Positions 22,175-33,049 of a stretch of 64,000 nt of DNA are shown here, in pieces. The translations under genes were made by a program, and so were the position numbers. The stretch's first letter is position 1; each line of letters opens with the position of its first letter. Source of the stretch: Monosporascus cannonballus (lineage: Eukaryota > Ascomycota > Sordariomycetes > Xylariales); NCBI GenBank assembly GCA_004154925.1, contig QJNS01000349.1, positions 1 to 64,000 on the forward strand, given 5' to 3'. Below the pieces are notes generated by a model that saw only the letters and a program-made list of their open reading frames with translations, made no database searches and was not told the origin of the DNA.

Positions 22175-23023
22175 ATGGGCGGAGAAAATCCCGGCGAAAA
22201 GCCCGAGGCCGACGCCCAGAGACAATCGCTGTTCTTCCAGCTGCCGTCCGAGATCCGGCTCCAGATCCTGGCGCTCCTCGTCTACGAGGGCGCCGCGTCC
22301 CAGCACATCGTCCACTTCGAGGGTGAGCGTGGCTTCATGCGGCTCCCGTGCCGGCCGGCACCGGACGCGGACGTCAAGTTCCGCAACGCGCTGGAGTGGT
22401 TCTCCCTCAACAACAGCCCGTGGCGCGGCGGCCACCTGAGGTGCTGCCGTGCCCTGTCCGGGCGGCGCGGTCAGAGGAGGAACACGGGCGACCGCCTCAG
22501 CTCCCCTCTGCCGCTGCTTCTGGCCTGCCGAAGGCTGCACGAGGAGACGGCCGACGTTCTCTACGCGTCCCTAAGTTTCGTAGGCCTAAAGCCGCTGCGC
22601 CGTTTCCTGCGGCAGACGAGGGCGGAACACCTGGAGCGTGTCCGCACCGTCAATATGCAGTGGGAAGGGGTCGTGAGATCGCTACCGACATTCAACCTCG
22701 ACTTTGAGGACTGGGCGCCGACGTGCGAGAGGCTTGCTAAGCTCAGCGGTCTCCGTATGCTCCGGGTAAAGATATTCGTCTGCAGCCGCACTAATGGACG
22801 ACTGGCCGAACTATTTCTGCGTCCGCTACAGGCCGTGAAGGTGGCGGAGGTTGTCTCGGAAGTGGTTCGGAACTGCTGGGACTACCACCCTAACAGCCAA
22901 AAGAAAACAGTGACGAGCATTGTACTTGGTGACTACGAGGTGCCTATCAGGGTCTGCAATGTCTCTCTGCAAGATAGATGGCCAGGGGACCACGTCTTGG
23001 AGCAGACGCCATCCGCGGCTTGA
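22175..23023 (+). CDS. DUF7730-like (F-box-like N-terminus) hypothetical protein
   Basis: This intronless frame of 282 residues starts at the first ATG (MGGENPGEK). Residues about 20-36 (FFQLPSEIRLQILALLV) are the LP-x-EIR-x-x-I motif that opens DUF7730 and F-box-like fungal proteins. The second landmark is LLLACRRLHEETADVLYASLSF, the C-R-x-x-x-E-x-x-x-x-Y block of the same family. The remainder is mixed alpha/beta with many Arg and Leu. These proteins are abundant in Pezizomycotina and mostly uncharacterised; a role as ubiquitin-ligase adaptor would be speculation. Codon use is strongly GC-rich at third positions, so the gene looks functional. Confidence 0.7.
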   Translation: MGGENPGEKPEADAQRQSLFFQLPSEIRLQILALLVYEGAASQHIVHFEGERGFMRLPCRPAPDADVKFRNALEWFSLNNSPWRGGHLRCCRALSGRRGQRRNTGDRLSSPLPLLLACRRLHEETADVLYASLSFVGLKPLRRFLRQTRAEHLERVRTVNMQWEGVVRSLPTFNLDFEDWAPTCERLAKLSGLRMLRVKIFVCSRTNGRLAELFLRPLQAVKVAEVVSEVVRNCWDYHPNSQKKTVTSIVLGDYEVPIRVCNVSLQDRWPGDHVLEQTPSAA

Positions 23024-23490
23024 GTTAATGCGTTGCGCTGTGTCTTACGGACGCATGGGAATATGCAAAGGCTCAGTTTGCTACTTTGAGGTTTTCTCAA
23101 GACGGGAGTGAAGTTTGACGCTTCCAGAAGGCAGGGCGTTGGCACATTCTCAGTGATGCGTTCTAGATGGAAAAGCCAAGTATGGCATTTTATGTTTTTC
23201 CGTGATGGAGATAGACTGACATATGACTGTAAAGTGAGAAGAGCTCACACTAGCGTCACGAGTGTAGGAGTTCCACCAACAAGATTTATCATTATATCGA
23301 TATGATAGATGTTTTACCAAGGTGAGCTCAAAGTCGTTAGTAGTTAAAGTTGAGCTTCTCTTTCGCACCATCACGTAGTTTGTCTGCATCCGCATCATAC
23401 GCACGCGGCCATTTATTACCGGATATAATGCCAAAGTCGCGAACAATCTCAAGTACAGGCCATAGCTCCTGTCATCATCTGTTCTGATAG
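23024..23490. other. Intergenic, no gene seen
   Basis: About 470 bp lie between the DUF7730-like stop and the stop of the CVNH-like gene on the other strand. Open frames here are short and start at non-ATG codons. It presumably carries both 3' UTRs. Confidence 0.4.
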
Positions 23491-24134
23491 TTAAATTGGT
23501 CCAACCTCGGTATAGTTGCCAACGTGATTGTAGCAACCTAGCGAACCATTATGGTTCCAAATGACCTCGTCTAATGTCAAGTCAGTTTTAAGGGGTTTGC
23601 TAAATGAAGATAGGAGAAACCCCTACTGAGATCAGTGCTGGCAAGTTTGGTGATACCATCCACGTTGTAGCAAATGCAAGTCAGAAGGAAGGCCGTATCG
23701 CTGCCATTGAAGAAGCAGTCTACGCAGGTGGGCCAGTAGTTTCCGCTACGTCATGGTGGGTCAGTACCGGTTAACTCGCTCTCTATCAAGAACTAGATGG
23801 TAACCGGACGCACTTGTAATATGGCGCTAGGACGCCACCGTTGTTGATGACGCAGTATGCGGTGTCGAACCTAGTGGTAACGCTGTATGAGCATACTTCC
23901 CAGAGCAGTGAGGAGTTGTGCGGTTCGATATGAGCAGCCTCACCATGTCCATCCATAGCTGTAATGGGCCCAATTGTCGTTGTTGCAGTACATCCCCAGG
24001 TAGCTATCGACCATCCTGGCGGTCTTCCAGGTGCAGTTCGTCACGAAGTCCTGAGCAGCCGTCATCCGGCAAACACCGAGGACCGTCAGGACCAAGGCTA
24101 TGAGGCGGCCGAGGAGAGTCATTGTTGGTCTCAT
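23491..24134 (-). CDS. Small secreted cysteine-rich protein, cyanovirin-N-homology-like
   Basis: Four exons, 24134-23944, 23870-23814, 23745-23627 and 23570-23491, join in frame into 148 residues. Residues 1-27 form a signal peptide (LIALVLTVLGVCRM core, cleavage after TAA or nearby). The mature part has eight cysteines (34, 50, 70, 90, 93, 106, 108, 135), four N-glycosylation sequons (33, 96, 130, 141), and the pattern LNEVIWNHNGSLGC near the C-terminus, which resembles the L-N...I-x-N-x-G-x-L motif of CVNH domains. Splice sites are all GT-AG, and each exon but the last would run into a stop if unspliced. Fungal proteins of this type are secreted and some CVNH members bind glycans; effector or cell-wall roles are inference. 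An alternative start is the Met at 24122. Confidence 0.7.
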
Positions 24135-27100
24135 AGTGAATGCTAGAAATGGTACGTCTAGCTTAGTGGGAACGCAATTTCGGAGATTGGAGATTGAAAC
24201 GAGGAGGACGCGATCAAATCGAAACCTAGGGAAGTAAGAAGTAGGTAATAGAGGGCTAGAGAAGGATATAAAAATGAGGGATGGAATAAGTTCATAAAGT
24301 GATGCCTGCTAAGGGAGCGTAGGACACCGCATAGACTTCGCCTCCAGTGGGAGGCCATGAACTGGGGATAAATGCATGAAAAAAACCTGACGATACCGAT
24401 TTTGGGGATTTTAAATAACATCAAGGTAGGTAATTCGAAGACAGATTTGGACAACTATTGTAAGAGGCAGGTTCGCTAACTGTCAGCCGCCTTGTTCTTT
24501 CTATTTCAACATCTCAATGTCATGCTAATGCGGCACCTTATTCTAGCCTAACATTGTTGGAATTATGTTTCAAGTCAGATGTCAGGAGTCGGTAAGGCAA
24601 GCTCCTCCCACCATGTGGTCCCACTTTAGGCGGCGGCTCGAGGCTCTTTGCTCCTAAAAGCTATATCCGGCTCTACATACACAGTAGGCAAATTAGTTTA
24701 TATAATGCATAGACTCAACAGCTATTTGAGATTCCACAACGACTCCCAAGCAAGGATAAATAGAAGCAAACCATCAAGACGAATTTCCGCAGCTAAGTTG
24801 CCATGCATAATTTCAGCGATAGCCACCTTAGAGAGCAACGTCGTACAAGCTTGAGACACAGATCGATTTGCCGGCTTCACAACAGCGCTCGGCCCCTGGT
24901 AATTAGTGTAAGATATTTAACAGCATCACCGTGAGCGTGATCATGCGTTGTGACGATGTGTCACCACTCGCTGCAGGGAGAAACTCTGTTTCAGCCCCAA
25001 TATGCCAGGCAAGACACGCTCGGAGGGAATACTACTAACTTTATCGTAGTACATCAGTAGGCTCCAACACGTTTTTCGCGGTACCTTGTTGTCGAATATC
25101 TTGCAGGATCCTCGCCCCATCGTAGGTATGTTAGCAACGTCACATATTTGCATATATCCTCATCCCTTTCGCGAGTCAATTACCACTGTGGTCAGCCGCT
25201 TGGGGTTTTCCCTGACTTCGGTGATGGGCTTGATTCACCGTCATGAACTTCCAATGCCCCGAATATCTTTGTAGCGACAATGCTTAAGCATGATAGTAGC
25301 TTGTTCTTACTTCAGTGACCTTTCGCTTGTGCCGTAACAGTCCGAAGAAGACGGCCGAAAAAATTATAATTCCCAAATGGTTGCCTAAACACGAGACCAG
25401 ACTCTTGGGATACACCGACATTTAGTATCTGCCCAGGTGCTCGACCAGAACTCGGGTGTGGCCTCATTTCGACAGAAACCCTAAGAAGAGCGGTCCTCCG
25501 AGGCTGCCTTAGAGGCCCGGTTCTCCTTTTCGGGAACCAAGATGTCCCCCACGTATTGCGGCAGCAGAGGTGCCATTCTGCTATGCAACGCCATCTTGAA
25601 AGTCGGAAATACTCGCCCCAGGGCGCAATCGCGAGGGATGGAAATCACACCGATGCCGGTCAGGTATGATGATTGCCTGGCAGGCTCTGGACATAATCGT
25701 TGGGCCACCTCAGACTCCGAAGTTGTATATAATCGCCATTATATCTTCATATTAAGTACTTACAAGATTATTTTCGGTAAAATCAAATAATAATAAGGGG
25801 TTTTGCTTTCAGCTTGAATAACTTTATCGCCGTTGGTCGGACATGGGTTATTCAATTCTTATAATATAACTCCTAAATACCTTAAGGGGCGACCCGATTA
25901 TTTTGTCCAGAGCCTGCCCGGATCTTCGCGAAGTAAGGCGGACCCCTTGAATGTTTCGACGGCACAGTACGAAAGACATAGTCTCTCGAGCTTCCTCTTC
26001 AACGGAGGAGAAATGGCCCTGCGCTGATGCTTCTCTGTCCGGCAAAGGCACCCCTCGGAGTCTTCGATGAAGGACTGGCTTTAGCCTTTTCTTCTTGAAA
26101 CAAGACATCACAGTCTTGTCTGACATCGAGATTCTTGCCGGGGATCCTCCGCTGCAACGTATCTTCCAACTCTCTAGGCTAGAAGGCATCCGTGATATAG
26201 AGACTGAATCTTCTTTGATATTTATTCCCTTTATTCTCTCGATCAAGGAACCAGTTAGTGAAACACCATCTTGCTGATTTCTCCCGTATCGACCCGCTGC
26301 CCGTAGCTACTGCACGACTGATATGGTACCTTATGGGCAGCGGCATGTTGGATCGTGTCAATAACTCCGCTATCATATGCCTCGGCGTAGCGCGCTACCT
26401 GTCTATCAATTTCCTTTCTCATTGGTGCATCCCGATACCGACTTACGCGGCCTTTATTATATTCCAACTTTCGTCGACAGGTAATACGCAAACGGAAGTC
26501 GTGGTAGTCACCCCTTTAATCAGCACTTGGCTTCAAGGTCATAATTCGGCTAGCGCAGTCTGCGGTGAAGGACATTCCGGCAGCATTATTAAGCTTCGGC
26601 GTACTCCCAGCGCGCAGAGAATGAGATACCCTATACTAAAGTATACGAGGACATTTCAGGGGTCATCGGCGTTCATAGCATTTAGTGGCATCCGATTGCC
26701 TTTTCAGCTGCGATGAAAGGTTACACCCCAAAGAATTTAAGCGGAGCACATAAACGAACTCTCCTGATGCGGCAGCAATCTTAGCAACGCCTTGTACGAG
26801 ATATATAACCCGCTAGTATTATCTCAGGTGGGAGCTTGGGGCCCTGGTGTTACATGTATTATGTGGCGATGTGCGAGGTTGTTGTAATATTCCAAGTGGA
26901 TTGACATGGATTACCGTAGTAGGCCCCTTTATCATGAAGAGAAAAGCTGGTTGTGCATTATTGACTTTTATATACTTGACGACCGCGATAAATCTAGACA
27001 CCGAACGAATATTCATGTTGAAGTAATACGCTGTTGTGGGCAAAGTGTTGCAATTCTTCAGTCTAGGGTGCTGTTCTGATTAGGACAAGCTACATAGGGG

Positions 27101-27919
27101 GTTTCTCCTGGCTGATATAGCCCGTTAGCCTTTTGTTTCTGCAATCCTAGGGCCACAAATCAAAGCCTTTTCGATTCTTTCAACGCTCCAACAACAAATC
27201 ACCACATCTGTCAACAGCTGTTTATGAATTGGCGGACTGCGGTCCTTCGACGAAATTCCAGGGGTATCCTGCACGTAAGAGAGTCAGCCCTTGCACGTGA
27301 CTCGGCAATAAGTCCGATGCGGATAAAGGGATATCCTGGATGATCTTTCAAAACTGCAATTCTACGAAGAGGTTACTCTCGAAGACAATTTATTGTTAAC
27401 TTTCATATCGGATCTTCTCCTGATCCTTCCTCATCCCGGTCAGGTGTCTTCACGGACGGAACCATGTCATCCAAGCATGCATGGAAGGTGGAGGTGAGCT
27501 CCAGCGCTGAATTGATACTTGTGCCGGTGCAGACGCATACCACAACCATCTTTCCATGGCTTGGGGCAGAATAGCGGTTAAGGACATATGCCTGACTGTT
27601 CAAAATGCAGCTCGTCCCCTGGGACCACCTGAGTGCAGAGCATGTACGAAGAATGTACAGTCAGCGTGTCGCCTGCGGATGAAGATCAGATGAAGTCCCA
27701 TCATACGTTAAATTCACAAAGAAAGGGGGCAAAACATTCTACTAGATTGTGAGTCAACGTGGCACAGGCCTCTTGTCCTAAGCTTAGACTTCGTAGGTCT
27801 TGGCAGACCCCGTTCCTGGGAAAGCGAAGCTCCTCGAAACCCATATTGAAAGATACCCACAAGTAGGTCTTTGCTCTGGTGCCCATATATGAGTTCTAAG
27901 AGCGGTCTAGGAAGCAGCT
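24135..27919. other. 3.8 kb without a confident gene
   Basis: This stretch mixes low-complexity and moderately AT-rich DNA. Minus-strand open pieces at 25708-25481 (no ATG until an internal Met, ending in a Ser/Glu/Lys-rich tail) and 26491-26255 (contains RYRDAPMRKEIDRQVARYAE) read like protein but lack starts, so they may be gene remnants. A minus-strand open piece at 27663-27403 also looks coding-like but has no clear start. A dispersed repeat copy lies at 27038-27212. A plus-strand piece at 27803-27865 could be an upstream exon of the GNAT gene. Confidence 0.4.
27038..27212 (+). repeat. Dispersed repeat, copy 1
   Basis: This aligns over about 170 bp with 32459-32632. Shared blocks are GCAATTC-T-AGTCTAGG-TGCTGTTCT, CTGC-ATCCT-GG-CA, ATCAAAGCC-TTTC and TTTAACRCTC-like sequence. 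No coding content or terminal structure is visible, so the class is unknown (possibly a degraded MITE or SINE-like unit). Confidence 0.6.
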
Positions 27920-28450
27920 ATGCTACAAGATACAGCATGGGAGGTTCGGTTAACGCCATGGCAACCGACTGGCAAGCAGTTTACTCCGATTGGCCATGTA
28001 GCACTTGATATCCATGAGCCAGAGGACGACGAGCAACTTGGTCTCCCAAGAGCGGGTGTAGTATGGGTCCACCAGCTCTATATATCGTATACCCTGCAGA
28101 ATGGCGGCCTTGGTGCAGCAGCGATGGCACAAGTTGAAAAACTTGCGGTGAACGAGCCAATGAAAGCGAGGATGCTGGTTCTAGGCACCATGACAAAGGA
28201 AATGCAGATGAGTCCTCTGGTTGTAGAGATGCTATATCAAGACAGGGGTCTTCCCGTGCCACTCGTAAGTACAGGTGGCAGACCTTAGAAGTGAGTTCGG
28301 AACTAATTGGCCCAGGTGTCGACACAGGACTGGTACAATCAGCAAGGTTGGCAGGGTTTCAAAACCATTGATAACGGTTATATTTTCAACACTGAGTCGG
28401 GAAAGGCGCATGGGATTGACATCGTGTATATGAGGAAAATGGTTGGCTAG
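27920..28450 (+). CDS. GNAT-family N-acetyltransferase (N-terminus possibly incomplete)
   Basis: Exons 27920-28264 and 28316-28450 give 159 residues from the ATG at 27920. The region GVVWVHQLYISYTLQNGGLGAAAM corresponds to GNAT motif A (acetyl-CoA pyrophosphate loop, here Q-N-G-G-L-G-A instead of the common Q/R-x-x-G-x-G/A). The distal part VSTQDWYNQQGWQGFKT fits motif B, where W-Y-x-x-x-G-F/Y-x-x-x is usual. The protein is short for the family. Just upstream an in-frame TAG can be avoided if a CTAG acceptor at 27910 is used, with a possible exon at 27803-27865 (ADPVPGKAKLLETHIERYPQ). The true start may thus lie further 5'. The substrate is unknown. Confidence 0.6.
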
Positions 28451-29424
28451 TGGACTGATGTTGTGAGGGAGCGCAAGAAAATCGAACGAGGCATCACAAG
28501 GCGTTGATAAGTCGGATGAGCTTTATTAGCTTGCCCAGGTGATAGGGTGCTGTCTAAGGAAGTTGTGTTCACGGCATCTTCTCACAAGATGGAATCTTGA
28601 CTACGAGAGTTGGTATGTATGCATGGCACCCAGTGGTCATTAAACGCAGGTCGCTTTTATTTGTGCTTCGTCCAACCTGCAGTTGCCTGGACATAGATGC
28701 GCCATAATTCATCAATGGCTGAGAACTAACATGCAGTTGGTGGTGCCGGCTAGGTCGCCCTCGCAGGCCTCAGAGATACAGACGGCAAAAGAGTATGAAT
28801 GGGTTGATCACCCACGCGACATAGGCATACATTCTGGGGTCGAATACGTAGAAGGCAAGACTGCGAAGTATGTGTGGACAATGGCTCAAGCAAAATGTGG
28901 GGTTAATGCCTGTGGAGGTCCATTTGAGGCATGGGAGGCTCGAGCGCCTTTTAATTAAGCGCCACATCACATGACCGCGTGACTGAAGACATCAAAGAAT
29001 CAAGGCTCTCAAGCTGCGGTAACTCTCCACTCTTCAGACAGCCTCATCTCGAGCCATTGGATTATCGTGGGCTATATCACTCCTCAGTTGCTCCGGTGGT
29101 CTAAGGAGCCTTAACTACAAGCTAACCTTCGTCGTCCCACCCACCCAAGCGGGATGCGCGCATATACATAACTTGGCATCGACTCTGCCATCCGTTTTGA
29201 CGTGCATCAATGGTAAAAGCGCGTCAAGTTGAGGATATGCACATCGGAGACAGCAAAACGACCAAATAATTCCTAGCACTCACGTAGAACAAGCACTAGG
29301 AAGAAACCGCGGTTTTTTCCTTTTTGGCTTGGTGGGGGTTTCTATCCATGAGTGGCCAACAGCAAAATCCACAACCATCACTCAAGTGCCACCCAGTCAC
29401 ATCTTAAAATCTTCAAATGTCACG
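28451..29424. promoter_or_regulatory. Intergenic, upstream of the ECM11-domain gene
   Basis: About 1 kb lies between the GNAT stop and the ECM11-type ATG. A 76-codon plus-strand frame at 28731-28958 opens with ATG, but it shows no domain and sits between promoter-like sequences, so it is not called. A T-tract-rich segment (29312-29325) lies about 100 bp before the start codon. Confidence 0.4.
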
Positions 29425-30966
29425 ATGCATGCCTGGGTGACCAGCAATGGGCGTAGTAACAGCCAGCCCCCGACAACTTCAGCTTCGGACGTCGATGCCC
29501 TTGGTGGCACCCAGAAGCGCCACGCCTATCAAACACAATCGCTGCCGTCAGTTCTCCCGGTGCAGGACAACCCTCCACCGCAATCACGCGCACCGGCAAT
29601 CAATGCAAATCCCGGCAGAACAGCTGCAGTATCACGGATTCAGTCCCAATCTAGCCGCCTAGGCCACTACCGAGATGGATCTCTGCCAATAGCCCGGACT
29701 AGGACCACCGCCGACTCAAACCTTCCTGAAAGTGGAAGGCCGGCACCCTTTTGGGAGGGGTCTACAATAGAAGGCTCCTTATTAAGCGACACGGCTAGTA
29801 ACGTGGACGGCAATCCAGCTCTTCCATTCCAATATCATCCACCAGCGCACGAGCCCAGTCACAGACACTGTGAAATTCCACGTCGTCGGCCATTCAGAAA
29901 GGCGTCTCCTGCACCACAGAGCAGTGCCCCTTTCATGATGGGACCCAATGGCATGATCGAAGAGGTTGATGACCCCCTAACCAGAAGAACTTCTACGCCT
30001 GACGCTAGAAGCAATCAGGGCGGTTTTAAGGCAGCCGCTTACGTTGACTCTGATCTGTACTCAGATGATAGTCAGACGTCCCCTGAGAAGGCATCGCCTT
30101 CAAACAAGCGGCTTCACCCTAAACAGCTTGCCCTTTGGACTAGCCGAGGCGGCTCTTTCTCTAAAAGAACTACGTTCCCCGTCGACGACAATCTTATGTC
30201 CTCTCCCCAACAGCAGGCATACCAGAATCCCGAGAATGGGGTGGAGGGGCCTCATCCGCCGCATGCGGGGCGCTCGAAAGTGAAGACTGAGGAAAATCAT
30301 TGGTCAACCCTCGTTGTTGATGCAGACACGCCTATGGCCAAAAATCTCGACTCGGAAACCGAGACCGTCGAGCAACAGCCAACGCCGAAACCAGCAGTGA
30401 AAACCAAACCAGCAGTGAAAACCAAACCGCAGGTCGCTCGGCAGCTGTTCTCAAGGAACGGCAAAGCTAGAGTTGGCCTTCACGAAAGCGCGATGCCCCG
30501 ACAGTCCACGGAAACGCACCATCCCAGTTCAAAAAAGCGAGCATTCGAGCTCGATTACGATGACAGCGCCTTGGCGCATATGAGCTACGCCGACCTCAGG
30601 AAGCAACCTTTTGACTTCGATCCCACTCAAGCCGAGGCGCAGTCAGCCGGTGCACCTTACCAAGGTACTCTGCCGGAAAAGCTGGATCACTTCCTAGCAA
30701 AGGACCAGATAATCCAGGCGGACTTTTTCACCAATATGTCGGTGAATGACTGGGAGGATTCGGGTGACTGGTTCCTCGAGCGGTTTGGAGAGATCATGCA
30801 CAAAATTAAAGAAGCCCGACAGTCTAAGCGGGCAACAGTAGAGAGCTTTGAAAACGAGATTGCTGAGCGTGAGGACGCAGTTAGGAACAAGATGCATGGC
30901 ATTAGCCAAAGACTCGCAGAATTGAAGAGCGAGGGCGAAGGTCTAATGCGAAAGGAATTCGATTAG
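29425..30966 (+). CDS. ECM11-domain protein (meiosis/synaptonemal-complex-type)
   Basis: One exon encodes 513 residues from the first ATG (MHAWVTSNG). An open extension to 29329 lacks ATG and is excluded. The first 370 residues are disordered, rich in Pro, Ser, Gln and Arg. The last 140 carry the Ecm11 family pattern: YADLRKQPFDFDP, LPEKLDHFLAKD, FFTNMSVNDWEDSGDWFL, then a charged coiled coil to the C-terminus. In budding yeast Ecm11 is a SUMOylated component of the synaptonemal-complex central element working with Gmc2. Whether this fungal protein does the same is inference, because only the C-terminal domain is conserved. An 18-bp unit (30388-30405, 30406-30423) is duplicated exactly and doubles the hexapeptide KPAVKT. 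The gene is convergent with the kinase gene downstream. Confidence 0.8.
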   Translation: MHAWVTSNGRSNSQPPTTSASDVDALGGTQKRHAYQTQSLPSVLPVQDNPPPQSRAPAINANPGRTAAVSRIQSQSSRLGHYRDGSLPIARTRTTADSNLPESGRPAPFWEGSTIEGSLLSDTASNVDGNPALPFQYHPPAHEPSHRHCEIPRRRPFRKASPAPQSSAPFMMGPNGMIEEVDDPLTRRTSTPDARSNQGGFKAAAYVDSDLYSDDSQTSPEKASPSNKRLHPKQLALWTSRGGSFSKRTTFPVDDNLMSSPQQQAYQNPENGVEGPHPPHAGRSKVKTEENHWSTLVVDADTPMAKNLDSETETVEQQPTPKPAVKTKPAVKTKPQVARQLFSRNGKARVGLHESAMPRQSTETHHPSSKKRAFELDYDDSALAHMSYADLRKQPFDFDPTQAEAQSAGAPYQGTLPEKLDHFLAKDQIIQADFFTNMSVNDWEDSGDWFLERFGEIMHKIKEARQSKRATVESFENEIAEREDAVRNKMHGISQRLAELKSEGEGLMRKEFD

Positions 30967-31211
30967 GAGGTCTATTAAGAGCACACAGCTTACACCGTCG
31001 GTGTATATCTCACGACTGGAGACTTTGATGGGCCTTGCACCGGCAGCTGTTAGAAGCAGCTGTGGTACGTGATCATTCTCCTAAGCCTGCCACTATGATG
31101 TATTTTGGAGTTAGGCGCTTTGCTCTACTGCATAATGCTGGACTATGGGGCATCGCGGTCATGCCAGAGCATGCTCAGGTAGTAAGATACCCCTTTTGCT
31201 CTCACGAGTTT

Positions 31212-32248
31212 TCAAATGATAATCGTCTGCTTCACCTTTCTGTCTTTACCAACCACGAGCCTCAGCTGACGGCCCGGCTTCTCTGCGAATAAGCCTTCTC
31301 TCAACTTATCCGTGAATAGCTCGTACGCTGGATAGTAAGCGTCAACAAACTTGACGACCTGTTCGTCTGTCATGCCCGTTCCCTTTTCGGCCCGCAGCTT
31401 GACCTCCTGCTCCAGCCGCCAGTCGTAGACCCATTCCGTATCCTCCGCGTCGATGTGCACGAACGCGTCGAAGAGGTCAGTGATGACGTCGTATTCCCCT
31501 AAGCGCTCGTTGACCGGGTTCAGGTGGTCGAGACTGTGCCGCTTCAGGGTCCGACTCGGTGCGTTCCACTTGCCTGCCAGCTCCGACTGGCTTAGCCGCC
31601 GGAAGCCGACGCACCAGCCCTCGAAGATAACAACTCGCACGCGCGGCTGACCTGGACCATTCACCGTCGCCCAGGACGACTCCGGGGCCCTGTCGCCCCG
31701 CCCGGAGTAGGCCGATTTGTCATACTGAGGCACCTTGGCGGGCTTGCCCTTGCAGAGGGCCGTGAAGAACCTCCTCGCCAGTTCCATGTCGTGGGTGCCT
31801 AATGCACCATCGCGTCAGATATTCTCTTCTATGCCCCACATATAGACCTCTCTCATCTTTTAAGGGTAGGGCATGACATCCGGGACAATAAGTTAGACAA
31901 CCTACCTGGCTCGCCCCGGACCTGCAGGAGCTGGTTGTCCGGGTGGGACGCCGCGAGCGCCTCCTGGTCCCCGCGCGTCAGGTAGAAGTCGTCGATGCTG
32001 CAGACGAGCGTCTCGAGACCCTCGTCGCGCCCCAGCCTTTCGGCGAGCGCCCGCACCAGCGTCGTCTTCCCGACGCCCTGCACGCCGTTGAGCCCGATGA
32101 TGAAGGGCCTCCCCTCCGTTGTCGCCGTCGCGTCCGCTGTGTGCTCCCTCAGCCGCTCGAGGATGAACGGGATGCATATAGGCGACTTGTCGTCGAATAT
32201 CTGGGGGGTGCTGCTGTTGGTGGTTTGGCGGTCCCTGTTGTTCGCCAT
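31212..32248 (-). CDS. TDA10: P-loop kinase of the TDA10 / D-glycerate 3-kinase family
   Basis: Exons 32248-31906 and 31798-31212 give 309 residues (yeast Tda10 has 290). Walker A is GLNGVQGVGKTT (residues 52-63), followed by CSIDDFYLTRGDQ (83-95), the substrate-site motif of the PRK/uridine-kinase/GLYK superfamily. VVIFEGWCVGF later corresponds to the Walker B strand with E-G-W. The family phosphorylates small molecules with ATP; plant members are glycerate 3-kinases, while the fungal substrate is not established. The single intron has a GTAGGT donor and a GCATTAG acceptor. The region upstream of the start is shared with nothing on the other strand. Confidence 0.88.
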
Positions 32249-33049
32249 GTTGCCCGACTCGCTTTGACGCAGCTGCTTAGATGCTCAGTGCTCTTACTGC
32301 GACCGTGGCTGTCCCAGAAGAGGGGGGATGGATGGATTGTAGGCACCTACGTAGGTACCGATCATTCGGGTTTCCCGCGCTACACAGCGCTTTCCAGGTC
32401 TCGCACGGGCCGTACAGATTACAGGTTTGCTAAAGCGACCTATTTAATATATACTCGTGGACAAATCGCCGCAATTCATTAGTCTAGGTTGCTGTTCTTG
32501 GTTACTCATCCACAGCCGTGGGTGGAGGCAGCCGCATAAAAACTGTCTCCTCCTTCGTCTCTGCGATCCTTGGGCAGTATATCAAAGCCCTTTCAATGCG
32601 TTTAACACTCTAATAGTAAATCCACCTGCTGATAATGCCATTAAGAATGGTACAGATGCATTTAGCGGCCTCCACTAACAGATCGGGGAACTTAAAACCA
32701 TTACATATTATTAAAACTTAATATACAGTAATAATTTTTTTTTTAAAAAATACTTTATATTAAAAATTTTCTTGTACGCATTTTAACACAAATGATAAAA
32801 AGTTAGTAATTGCGAAAATAATATAGTTATTTAACTGTTTAATAATAATAATATACTTATATATAAACGTTTTTAATTTATTTCGTATGTTATCTTAAAG
32901 CTCTGTATTCTCTTATTTAGCCCTGCATAGGAATTCGATTTCGTCAGCTAGTCACTGCACCAAAAATTGAAATGATAAGTGTGCACTTATTATGCTACTT
33001 AGCGTACGCGATACGTCAATGAGTGGGGGTCCTCTGTGGCCCCGACCAA
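32249..33049. other. Intergenic; promoter of the kinase gene, then repeat and AT-rich DNA
   Basis: The first 150 bp should hold the promoter of the kinase gene and include TAGGCACCTACGTAGGTACC with overlapping palindromes near 32339-32358. Positions 32459-32632 are a dispersed repeat copy. From about 32690 the sequence turns sharply AT-rich up to the tRNA gene. No protein gene is seen. Confidence 0.5.
32459..32632 (+). repeat. Dispersed repeat, copy 2
   Basis: This is the same family and orientation as 27038-27212. Shared landmarks include AGTCTAGG-TGCTGTTCT at 32481-32499 and ATCAAAGCCCTTTC at 32581-32594. The two copies differ by many transitions, as expected for an old or RIP-affected repeat. 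Confidence 0.6.

Noticed and set aside
28731..28958. 76-codon plus-strand ATG frame
   Set aside because: No domain, no splice partner and no supporting composition; possible but unsupported.
29329..29424. N-terminal extension of the ECM11-domain protein
   Set aside because: The extension starts at TTG; the first ATG is at 29425.
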